Of a stretch of DNA of 64,000 nt, positions 22,439-30,657 are shown piece by piece. The first letter of the stretch is position 1. Every line of letters begins with the position of its first letter. The stretch is from contig CAVVOG010000003.1 of NCBI GenBank assembly GCA_963749895.1, positions 496,001 to 560,000 on the forward strand. The letters are read 5' to 3'. This DNA is from AC-51 sp963749895 (lineage in GTDB: Bacteria; Actinomycetota; UBA4738; HRBIN12). The notes beneath the pieces are model-generated. The model was not told the DNA's origin and did not search any database. It saw nothing but the letters and a program-made list of their open reading frames with translations. The position numbers and the translations under genes are program-made.

Positions 22439-24744
22439 TGCGACGACGAGGCGTGGACCTCGAGCGGCTCTGGCTGGTCGCCTCGGTCCTGGGGATCAGC
22501 GTGGGCGGGCTGCTCGCCTTCGCTGGGAACGAGCGGGGCGCCGACGTCGCGTGGGCGATCACGACCGCGATCGGCGCGGTGCCGATCACCTACGAGGTGA
22601 TCCGCGGGATCGTCCGGCGCGATCCCGGGGTCGATCTGATCGCGATGCTCGCGATCGTCGCGTCGCTCCTGCTGGGGGAGTACCTGGCGGGCGCGGTGAT
22701 CGCGTTGATGCTCGCCTCCGGGAAGTTCCTGGAGGCGTGGGCGGACCGGCGCGCGCACCGCGAGCTGTCCGCCCTGCTCGAGCGCGCGCCCCACGTCGCC
22801 CATCGCTACGAGGCCGACGGGCTCCACACGCGACCGATCGACGAGATCGAGCTGGGAGACCGGCTGATGGTCAAGACGGGCGAGGTCGTCCCGGTGGACG
22901 GGATGCTCGAGTCCAACGGGGTCCTCGACGAAGCGGCGCTGTCGGGTGAGTCGAAGCCGGTCGAGCGGCCTACGGGCGACCTCGTTCGTTCGGGGGCGGT
23001 GAACGCGGGTCCGGCGTTCGACCTGCACGCCACGGCGACCGCGGCCGACAGCACGTTCGAGGGGATCATCCGGCTCGTCGAGGAAGCCGAGCGACAGAAG
23101 GCGCCGTTCGTGCGTCTGGCGGATCGGTACGCGTTGCTGTTCATCCCGGTGACCCTCGTGGTCGCCGGGCTGGCCTGGGCGATCTCGGGTGACCCGATCC
23201 GGATGCTCTCCGTGCTCGTCGTGGCCACCCCGTGCCCGCTGATCCTCGCGGTGCCGATCGCGATAGTCTCGGGGATCTCACGTTCGGCCAAGCGCGGGAT
23301 CATCGTGAAGGGCGGTGGCGCGCTCGAGACGCTCGCCCGCGGCGAGGTCCTGCTGTTCGATAAGACCGGGACGCTCACCTCGGGGATCCCGCAGGTCGCC
23401 GACGTCGAGACCTTCGGGGACACCCCGGCCGACGAGCTGCTCCGGCTGGCGGCCTCGCTCGACCAGGTCTCACCGCACGTGCTCGCCACGGCGATCGTGC
23501 GCGCCTCGCGCGAGCGGGGCATGCAGCTCTCCTTCCCGGACGACGTCGACGAGCGGTACGGGTCGGGGATCGCCGGGTCGGTCGACGGCCGGAAGGTCGC
23601 CCTGGGCAAGACGGCGTTCGTCGCGGGCGACGCACCGCTCCCGAAGCGGGCCCGCGACGTCCGGCGCCGCTGCACGCTCGACGGTTCGTCGTGCGTCCTG
23701 ATCGGGGTCGACGGCGAGGTCGCCGGCGCGCTGATCGTCGACGATCCGATCCGGCCCGACACGCCGCGCGTGATCCGCTCGCTGCGGCGTACCGGCATCA
23801 CCCGCGTCGTCATGGTGACCGGCGACCATCCCGACGTCGCGGAGTCGGTCGGCGCGGCGCTCGGAGTGGACCGGATCCTGTCGGAGCGCGCACCCGACGA
23901 GAAGGTCGAGGCCGTGCGCGCCGAACGCGAGCACGGGGTCGTCGTGATGGTGGGTGACGGTCTGAACGACGCGCCGGCGCTCGCGGCCGCCGACGTCGGG
24001 GTCGCGATGGGGGCTCGCGGTGCCACCGCGTCGTCCGAGGCCGCCGACGTCGTGCTGGTCGTCGACCGTCTCGACCGTCTGGTGGACGCGATGCGGATAT
24101 CGCAGCGCAGCCGGCGGATCGCGCTGCAGAGCGTGTACCTGGGGATGGGGCTCGCCTTCGTGTTCATGGGCCTCGGCGCGGTCGGCGGGTTCACGCCGGT
24201 GGCGGGCGCCGTGATCCAGGAGCTGATCGACGTCGCCGCGATCGTGAACGCCCTGCGGGCCCTCGGCGGCGGTCGCCAGCCTCGCCGTGAGGCGGTGGGG
24301 ACCGACGTGGCCGAGCGGTTCCGCCGCGAGCACCGGGAGTTCGCGCCGGAGCTCACGCGGATCCGGACGACCGCGGACCGGCTCGATCTGATGACCCCCG
24401 CGGAGCTGCGGATCGAGCTCGAGGCGATCGGCGCGTTCCTGAACGAACGGCTCCCTCGCCACGAAGAGGAGGAGGAGTCGGCCGTCTACCCGCTGGTGGC
24501 GAAGCTCTCCGGAGGGGAGGACCCGATGGCGTCGATGGCGCGGGCCCACGTCGAGATCTCCCACCTGACGCGGGTCTTCCGCCAGCTGCTGGAGGAGCTG
24601 CCGCCCGAGGGCCCCGGTCCCGAGGAGATCGTCGATCTGCGTCGCGTCCTGTACGGGCTCCACGCGATCCTCCGCCTGCACTTCGCGCAGGAGGAGGAGT
24701 CCTACGCGTGGCTCGCCGCCGAGGAGCCGCTGGCAGTCGGCTGA
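22438..24744 (+). CDS. P1B-type heavy-metal ATPase with C-terminal hemerythrin-like domain
   Basis: The 768-residue protein lacks an N-terminal HMA metal-binding domain. It has the P1B hallmarks: ALSGESKPV actuator motif, intramembrane TPCPL (Cys266), phosphorylation site DKTGTLT (Asp308), MVTGDHPDVA and VGDGLNDAPAL. The CPL motif fits a divalent- or monovalent-metal exporter. After the last transmembrane segment, about 145 residues form an HHE/hemerythrin-like helical bundle with the spaced ligands EHREF, RHEEEEESAV, RAHVEISH and LHFAQEEESY. A diiron or oxygen/NO-sensing domain on a metal pump is unusual and could gate transport. It overlaps the nitrobindin stop by one base, and the convergent histidine kinase by 43 bases. 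Confidence 0.9.
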   Translation: MRRRGVDLERLWLVASVLGISVGGLLAFAGNERGADVAWAITTAIGAVPITYEVIRGIVRRDPGVDLIAMLAIVASLLLGEYLAGAVIALMLASGKFLEAWADRRAHRELSALLERAPHVAHRYEADGLHTRPIDEIELGDRLMVKTGEVVPVDGMLESNGVLDEAALSGESKPVERPTGDLVRSGAVNAGPAFDLHATATAADSTFEGIIRLVEEAERQKAPFVRLADRYALLFIPVTLVVAGLAWAISGDPIRMLSVLVVATPCPLILAVPIAIVSGISRSAKRGIIVKGGGALETLARGEVLLFDKTGTLTSGIPQVADVETFGDTPADELLRLAASLDQVSPHVLATAIVRASRERGMQLSFPDDVDERYGSGIAGSVDGRKVALGKTAFVAGDAPLPKRARDVRRRCTLDGSSCVLIGVDGEVAGALIVDDPIRPDTPRVIRSLRRTGITRVVMVTGDHPDVAESVGAALGVDRILSERAPDEKVEAVRAEREHGVVVMVGDGLNDAPALAAADVGVAMGARGATASSEAADVVLVVDRLDRLVDAMRISQRSRRIALQSVYLGMGLAFVFMGLGAVGGFTPVAGAVIQELIDVAAIVNALRALGGGRQPRREAVGTDVAERFRREHREFAPELTRIRTTADRLDLMTPAELRIELEAIGAFLNERLPRHEEEEESAVYPLVAKLSGGEDPMASMARAHVEISHLTRVFRQLLEELPPEGPGPEEIVDLRRVLYGLHAILRLHFAQEEESYAWLAAEEPLAVG

Positions 24745-27044
24745 TCGCCCGGCGGGCTCCACGCCAGCAGGACCCGGAACGACGCGCCACCGCCCGGGCG
24801 CTCCTCGACCCAGGCGCGCCCGCCGTGCAGGGCGGCGAACCGTGCCACGAGGGCCAGCCCGACGCCCGAGCCGCCGCCGGTGCCGCGCGCCTGGCGGAAC
24901 GGCTCGAAGATCCGCTCGCGATCCTCGGGCGCCACGCCGGGACCGTCGTCCTCCACGACGAGCAGCGGGCCGTCGTCGGTGCGTTCGAGCCGGACCCAGA
25001 TCCGTGCGTCCACGGGCGTGTGGCGTCCCGCGTTCACGAGCAGGTTCTCGACGATCCGCTCGAGCATCGCGGCGTCGGCGGGCACGATCAGGGGCGCGAC
25101 GGCGAGGTCGAGGTGCCGAGGGCCCACGAGGTCGGTGGTGGTGGCGATCTCCCCGACCAACGCACCGACGTCGACCGGAGACAGCTCGGGCCGCGCGACC
25201 CCGCGGTTCAACCGCTCGAGGTCGAGGAAGTCCCCGACGATCCGGTCCAGCTTGCGGGCGTTCGTCGCGATCCGGCGCGCCATGTCGCGCTCCTCGTCGC
25301 CGGTCAGCTCGAGGTCCTCACGTTCGAGGGTGACCGCCAGCCCGAGGATCGCGGCCAGCGGGGTCCGAAGATCGTGGGAGACCGCCTGGAGGAACGTCGT
25401 CTTCATCTCGTCCTCGGCTCGCAGGCGCTCGCCTTCCAGGCGCTCGCGCTCGAGGTCGGCCTCGAGCTCCTCGCGCCGCTGCTGTTCCGTGACGTCGACC
25501 AGGACCCCCTGCCAGTAGCGCGGAACGCCCTCGTCGTCCACGAGCAGGGTGGAGCGATCGGTGACCCATACCGTGTGCCCGTCCTTCGCGATCATCCGGT
25601 ACGTCGACGAGGTACGGGCGTCGTCGGTCGCGATCACCCGGAGCGTCCCTCGATCGTCGGGATGGACGACCTTCGACCACAGGTCCGGGTCGGCGTACCA
25701 CTCCGCGGGCGCGTAGCCGAGGACCGTCTCGACCTGCGGGCTCATGTAGATCGTCGGCCCCTCCTCGACCGGGTCGATGTAGACGATCGCCGGGCTCTGT
25801 TCGATCAGCGCGCGGTAGCGCTCTTCGGCCTCGGTGAGCTGGGCTTCGGCCTCCTTGCGTCCGGAGATGTCGAGCACCACCCCTTGCCACCAGCGCACCG
25901 TGCCGGTCTCGTCGGCGACCGGCTCGGCCTCGTCACGCACCCACACGACGCTGCCGTCGACGGCGACGACCCGGTACTCGACCGCGACACCTTCGCCGGC
26001 CTCGCGCGCACGGGTGATCTCCTCACGGACCCGGTCGCGATCGTCCGGGTGGACGAGCCGTAGCCACAGGGTCGGGTCGGCGAGCCAGGCCGCGGCGGTG
26101 ACGCCGGTCGCAGCGGCCACCCGCGGGCTGACGTAGACGGTCTGCAGGGTGGCGTCGGTCGCGTCGATCCGGTAGACGATCGCCGGGATCAGCTCGACCA
26201 GGGAGCGGTAGCGTTGCTCCTGCTCCCGTTCGCGCTCGCGCAGCTCGTGCTCGAGCGTGACGTCGAGCATGATGCCCTGCCAGTAGCGCGGGTCGCCGGT
26301 CTCGTCGCGGACCAGGACGGCTTCGTCGCGGAACCACCGCACGCCGCCGGCGCGCGTGTACATGCGGTACTCGATCCGGAGCGGTCCGCCCTCACGCTCG
26401 ACCCGCTCGTACTCCGCCCGCGCGCGCTCGCGGTCCTCCGGGTGGAACTGGCGTGCCCACGCCACGGGGTCGTGCATCCACTCGTCGGGGGTGAACCCGA
26501 GGATCGACTCGACCTGGGGACTGACGTACAGCAGCTGTCCGGGGGCGCCGGGGTCGGTGCGGACCGCCTCGAGGTAGACGATCGCGGGCAGCCGCTCGAC
26601 GACGCGACGGAACCGCGCCTCGGCGTCGAGCACCTCCTCCTCGAGCGCCTTCTGGGACGTGATCTCGACGATCAACCCGCGCAGGAGCACGGGTGTCCCG
26701 TCGGCGTCGGTCACGGCGTGCCCGAGGTCGCGGACCCACACCCAGCCGCCGTCGCGGGCGAGGAGCCGGTACGCAAGGTCGAACCGGCCGCCGCGCGCCG
26801 CCGTGCGCACGAACCGTGCGACGACCTCGCGACGGTCCTCGGGGTGGAGGCGATCGGCCCAGAAGCTCGGCTCGGCGAGCCACTCCTGCGGCGTGTAGCC
26901 GAGCAGCTCGTGGACGCCCTCGGACACGAACGTGAACGCCATCGTCGCGGCGTCGGCCTCCCACACGATCCCGTCGAGGTCCGCGATCAGGCTCCGCATC
27001 CGGCGGAGCTCCGATCCGGGAGACGAGGTGGGCGGGTGGGGCAT
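24702..27044 (-). CDS. Soluble sensor histidine kinase with four PAS domains
   Basis: The 780-residue protein starts at ATG 27044. Four PAS/PAC units come in tandem, each with the LGYTPQEWL-, FTPDEWM- or YAPAEWYADPDLW-like signature and a PAC ending such as GLIVEITSQKA. They are followed by a HisKA dimerisation domain with SHDLRTPLAA (phospho-His) and an HATPase domain with ENLLVNAGRHT and DDGPGV. No transmembrane segment or receiver domain is present, so it senses in the cytoplasm. No response regulator is adjacent; a lone receiver is 21 kb away. Its ATG overlaps the stop of the gamma-glutamyltransferase gene by one base, and its 3' end overlaps the ATPase gene by 43 bases. Confidence 0.92.
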   Translation of the reverse strand: MPHPPTSSPGSELRRMRSLIADLDGIVWEADAATMAFTFVSEGVHELLGYTPQEWLAEPSFWADRLHPEDRREVVARFVRTAARGGRFDLAYRLLARDGGWVWVRDLGHAVTDADGTPVLLRGLIVEITSQKALEEEVLDAEARFRRVVERLPAIVYLEAVRTDPGAPGQLLYVSPQVESILGFTPDEWMHDPVAWARQFHPEDRERARAEYERVEREGGPLRIEYRMYTRAGGVRWFRDEAVLVRDETGDPRYWQGIMLDVTLEHELREREREQEQRYRSLVELIPAIVYRIDATDATLQTVYVSPRVAAATGVTAAAWLADPTLWLRLVHPDDRDRVREEITRAREAGEGVAVEYRVVAVDGSVVWVRDEAEPVADETGTVRWWQGVVLDISGRKEAEAQLTEAEERYRALIEQSPAIVYIDPVEEGPTIYMSPQVETVLGYAPAEWYADPDLWSKVVHPDDRGTLRVIATDDARTSSTYRMIAKDGHTVWVTDRSTLLVDDEGVPRYWQGVLVDVTEQQRREELEADLERERLEGERLRAEDEMKTTFLQAVSHDLRTPLAAILGLAVTLEREDLELTGDEERDMARRIATNARKLDRIVGDFLDLERLNRGVARPELSPVDVGALVGEIATTTDLVGPRHLDLAVAPLIVPADAAMLERIVENLLVNAGRHTPVDARIWVRLERTDDGPLLVVEDDGPGVAPEDRERIFEPFRQARGTGGGSGVGLALVARFAALHGGRAWVEERPGGGASFRVLLAWSPPGDQPTASGSSAASHA

Positions 27045-28633
27045 CAGCCGGCGAGCGCGCCGCCGTCGGCGCGAGGGTCGGAGCCCGCCTCCAGCCCGTC
27101 GGCGGTGGCGCGGATCACGTGAGCGTGGCCCACGGTCCCGTCGTGGGTCGAGAGCCGGTGGACCTCGAACCCCGCCTCGTCGATCGAGGCCACCACGGCG
27201 TCCGGCACGTCCTCCTCCGCGAACACGCTGGGGATCGACCCGTCGGCGGGCAGGTCGTCGACGATCCACCGTGGCGCGCCGACGGCCTCGCCGGGGGTCA
27301 TCCTTAGGGCGAACGTCCGCACGATCGTCGCGGTGTCGATCTGGGCCTGCTGGTAGCCGCCCATCGTCCCGGCGACCCCTTCGAGGCCGTTGGGCCCGGT
27401 GAGCACGGCCGGCAGCAGGGTGTGCAACGGCAACGCGCCCGGTGCGAAGGTGTTCGGGAGCCCTGGTTCCAGGGTGAAGCAGCCCCCGCGGTCGTGCGCG
27501 ACGATCCCGGTCGCCGGCTCGAGGATCCCGGAGCCGAAACCGTGGAAGAGGCTCTGGATCAGCGAGACGGCGTGGCCCTCCGCATCTGCCGTCACGAGCG
27601 CGATCGTGTCACCGCTCGGCTTCGGCGGGGCGTCGGCGCCGTGCAGGTCGTCGCGGACCTCGTCGCACAGCGCCGCGAGGTGGCCGTCGTCGAGCAACGT
27701 CGACACGTGGGTGATCATCCGGTCGGGGTCGGCCAGGTGCCGCCGGACGTCATGGAGCCCGACCAGGAACGTCCTGGCGATCGTGCCTGCGTCGGCGCCG
27801 AGCGGATCGGGGTCCAGCCCGAGGCGCTCGATCATCGCCAGGAGCTGGAGCAGCGAGTAGCCCTGGGAGTTCGGCGGGGCGACGGACACGTGGAGGTCGC
27901 CGAACGGACCCCGCAACGGCGACAGGACCAGCGCCTCGTGGGCGGCCAGGTCGTCGGCGGTGATCGGTGAGCCGGTGGCGCGGAGGCCCTCGACGTAGGC
28001 CGCGCCGACCGGACCCCGGTACAGGGCCTCCGCGCCACCGGCGCCGAGCGCCTCGAGGGTGCGCCCCAGCGCCGGGTTGCGGAACGCCGACCCCGCGGAG
28101 ACCACCTCGCCGCCGGGGTAGAAGACCGACGCCATCCCGGGATCGGCCTCGAACAGCTCGCGGGCCTCGGGCTCGGCGAGCCACTCGCCGAGCGACCTGG
28201 GCATCGACACCCCGTCATCCGCGAGGGCTGCCGGGCTGTCGAAGAACGACGCCCACGGGTGGCGGGCGCCCAGCCGGTGGAGCGTCTCCCACCCCGCCAC
28301 CGCCCCGGGGACCGTGATCGGGTCGGGGCCGTGCAACGGCATCACGTGACCGTGGCGGGTGCGCACCGCGTCGGGGTCGGCCGCACGGGGCGACCGTCCG
28401 CTGGAGTTCACGGCGACGAGGTCGCCGCCTTCGTGGCCGGGACGCCGGACCACGGCGAACAGGTCGCCGCCGACCCCGCACATGTGGGGGTAGACGACCG
28501 CGAGGGTCACCGCGGCCGCGAGCGCCGCGTCGATCGCGTTGCCGCCGCGTTCGAACGCCGCCGCGCCCGCCTCGGTGGCGGCGGTGTGGGGCGTGGAGAT
28601 CGCCCAGCGCTTCCCGGATGCGGACCCGTCCAT
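27044..28633 (-). CDS. Gamma-glutamyltransferase family protein
   Basis: The 529-residue product, from ATG 28633, matches the Ntn-hydrolase gamma-glutamyltranspeptidase family: N-terminal STPHTAATEAGAAAFERGGNAIDAA is the family's opening block, and PKPSGDTIALVTADAEGHAV holds the Thr that becomes the N-terminal nucleophile after self-cleavage. SLIQS and GTMGGYQQAQ are the C-terminal signatures. No signal peptide is visible, unlike periplasmic GGTs. The family also includes acylases and capsule depolymerases, so the substrate is open. It is joined to nei upstream and the kinase downstream by single-base TGATG overlaps. Confidence 0.9.
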   Translation of the reverse strand: MDGSASGKRWAISTPHTAATEAGAAAFERGGNAIDAALAAAVTLAVVYPHMCGVGGDLFAVVRRPGHEGGDLVAVNSSGRSPRAADPDAVRTRHGHVMPLHGPDPITVPGAVAGWETLHRLGARHPWASFFDSPAALADDGVSMPRSLGEWLAEPEARELFEADPGMASVFYPGGEVVSAGSAFRNPALGRTLEALGAGGAEALYRGPVGAAYVEGLRATGSPITADDLAAHEALVLSPLRGPFGDLHVSVAPPNSQGYSLLQLLAMIERLGLDPDPLGADAGTIARTFLVGLHDVRRHLADPDRMITHVSTLLDDGHLAALCDEVRDDLHGADAPPKPSGDTIALVTADAEGHAVSLIQSLFHGFGSGILEPATGIVAHDRGGCFTLEPGLPNTFAPGALPLHTLLPAVLTGPNGLEGVAGTMGGYQQAQIDTATIVRTFALRMTPGEAVGAPRWIVDDLPADGSIPSVFAEEDVPDAVVASIDEAGFEVHRLSTHDGTVGHAHVIRATADGLEAGSDPRADGGALAG

Positions 28634-29403
28634 CAGACGGCAGTCTGGCACCTGGGGCACCACCACGTCGTCCTCGCCTGCTCCCCGATCCGGCGAGAGG
28701 CGATCGTCGTCCCGCATCCCCGGCAGGGCCGTCCCCCCCGGTCGTAGACGGCGAGCCCCTCGGGCACCGTGCGACGAGGGCCGGGGCCGAGGTTCGCGCG
28801 CAGCTGCGACGAAGCGGTCGCGTACAGCGCTCGCCGTGTCTCGCGGGGGACCGTGCCGAGCGGCTGGAAGGGGTCGACCCGGCAGGCCCACAGCACCTCG
28901 GAGCGGTAGACGTTCCCGATACCCGACGCGAGCCGTTGGTCGAGCAGGACCACGCCGATCGGATCGGCCGGGTCCGCCAGCGCCTCGATCCGGCGGAGGA
29001 CCTCGTCGAGATCAACCTCGGGCAGGCACAGGTCCGGGCCGAGGGTGGAGAGCTGCGGATGGCGCCGCATCGCCGCGGCGTCGAGCAGCTCGACGACGGG
29101 CGCCTTGCGGCACACCGCGGTGCCGGCCGGCGCGCCGACCACCGCGACGGGGGACCCGCCGACGCGCGCGCCGGCCTCGAACACCCGCCACGACCCGTCC
29201 ATCCGCAGGTGGGTGTGGAGCGTGAGCCCACCGCCGAACCCGATCAGCAGGTGCTTGCCGCGCGCCTCGATCCCCACGATCGGCTCGCCGAGCTGCGGGT
29301 TCGGCCCGCGGGGGCCACGCGCCTCGAAACGGGTGAGCGGTCCGTCGCCGAGCGCCGCGCGCAGGACGGCTGCGGCACGGTGGATCGTGTCTCCTTCGGG
29401 CAC
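28633..29403 (-). CDS. nei: Fpg/Nei family DNA glycosylase/AP lyase
   Basis: The 256-residue protein must start at GTG 29403 because catalysis needs Pro2 and Glu3 after Met removal, and the sequence there reads (M)PEGDTIHR; TATCCT lies 6 bases upstream. It has the H2TH region around SGIGNVYRSEVLW and the C-terminal zinc finger (CRGCG...CPRCQ). It excises oxidised bases. The sequence is of the Nei2 type. In mycobacteria nei lies next to lhr; here lhr is 1.3 kb away on the same strand with an MFS gene between. The stop overlaps the ggt-family start (TGATG). Confidence 0.92.
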   Translation of the reverse strand: MPEGDTIHRAAAVLRAALGDGPLTRFEARGPRGPNPQLGEPIVGIEARGKHLLIGFGGGLTLHTHLRMDGSWRVFEAGARVGGSPVAVVGAPAGTAVCRKAPVVELLDAAAMRRHPQLSTLGPDLCLPEVDLDEVLRRIEALADPADPIGVVLLDQRLASGIGNVYRSEVLWACRVDPFQPLGTVPRETRRALYATASSQLRANLGPGPRRTVPEGLAVYDRGGRPCRGCGTTIASRRIGEQARTTWWCPRCQTAV

Positions 29404-29407
29404 GGGC

Positions 29408-30577
29408 TCAGGATAGGGACGCCTCGACGCCATGGTCGGGTCGTCGCGGATGGCGTGGAACGATCAGCAGCAGCAGGATCGGGCCGGCCACCAGGAGCCA
29501 CAGCGCGGTCTGCAACCCGGTGACGGTGGCGACCGCGGCCACGACGAGCGGGGGGATCAGGCCGAGCGGCGTCGAGAGGCTCCCGACGGCGACCGCCAGG
29601 CCGCTGCGGCCGTGTAACGATCCGAACAAGCGTGCCTGCGCGATCGGGTACCAGCCCGCGGTGACGACACCGAGCACGAACACCGCGGCGATCTTCGGTC
29701 CGGGTCCCGGTGCCAGCAGGAGGGCGGGGAACAGCACGAGGGCCGCCCAAGACGAGGTTCGCAGGTACCACGCGCCGTCCGTCGTACGCGTGAGTCGGAC
29801 GAGCACGGCCCCCCCGAGCAGTCCAGCGGCGCTCCACACCGCGACGGCCAGTCCCGCCACGCCCTCGCCGGCGCCGGCGACGTCCACGAGGTACAGCGCC
29901 AGGAACCCGAGGAAGACGTCGCCCAGGAGGTCACCGACCTCGAGGGCGGCGAGCCAGCGCAGGACCTCACGGTCGCGGAGCGCCACGAGGAGGTCGCGTG
30001 CACGGGGCGTGCGGTGCTCCGGGGTCTGCTCGGCGTTCGGTACGGGTGCATGCACGCGCCACGCGGCGACGACGAGCGGGAGCGTGAGGACCGAGAGCGC
30101 GACGAAGACGTCGCGCCAGGACCGGGCGGAGGCGACGGCGACGGCCAGCAGGAGGGGGCCGGCGACGTTGCCGATCGATCCCGCGACCATCCAGCGGGCC
30201 ATGTTCCCTTCGCGTTCGCCGGGCCTCAGGTCCATCAGGGAAGCCTGGCTGAGGCTCACGAACGCGCCCGATGCCGGCGCCATCACGCACTCGGCCGCGA
30301 GGAACACGGCGAACGTCGGTGCGAGCCCGGCAGCGATCAGGGTCCCGGCGACGACGATCCCGCCTCCGGCCACGAGCAGCCTTCGATGCCGGGTGTCACC
30401 GGCGAGCCCGATCGCCGGCTCGACCACCATCGAGACGAGTCCGGGGATCGTGAGGATCCAGCCGACCTCGAGGTACGACAGGCTCAGGTCGGTCCGGATC
30501 GCCGGCCAGGCGGCCTCGCGCACGCCGTAGATCAGCTCGTCGAGCAGCTCGATCGTCAGGAACGCGACGACCGGCAA
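29408..30577 (-). CDS. MFS transporter
   Basis: The 389-residue protein has about 12 hydrophobic segments and the MFS loop motif GLAGDTRHRRLL between TM2 and TM3. The likely start is a TTG at 30577, since an in-frame stop lies 24 bases upstream and no ATG or GTG intervenes; no good ribosome site is seen, so the start is uncertain. The substrate is unknown. It overlaps the nei promoter region, and its end is 5 bases from the nei start. Confidence 0.85.
   Translation of the reverse strand: MPVVAFLTIELLDELIYGVREAAWPAIRTDLSLSYLEVGWILTIPGLVSMVVEPAIGLAGDTRHRRLLVAGGGIVVAGTLIAAGLAPTFAVFLAAECVMAPASGAFVSLSQASLMDLRPGEREGNMARWMVAGSIGNVAGPLLLAVAVASARSWRDVFVALSVLTLPLVVAAWRVHAPVPNAEQTPEHRTPRARDLLVALRDREVLRWLAALEVGDLLGDVFLGFLALYLVDVAGAGEGVAGLAVAVWSAAGLLGGAVLVRLTRTTDGAWYLRTSSWAALVLFPALLLAPGPGPKIAAVFVLGVVTAGWYPIAQARLFGSLHGRSGLAVAVGSLSTPLGLIPPLVVAAVATVTGLQTALWLLVAGPILLLLIVPRHPRRPDHGVEASLS
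29410..29415 (-). promoter_or_regulatory. Putative -10 element (TATCCT), leaderless start
   Basis: On the minus strand TATCCT lies 6 bases before GTG 29403, inside the last codons of the MFS gene. Confidence 0.5.
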
Positions 30578-30657
30578 GGCGACCCGGGAGGGCCGGCGAG
30601 GTCAGGTGAACGGCAGCCGGGGACGGTGCATGGCTCGGACGATACACCGGTGGGGGG

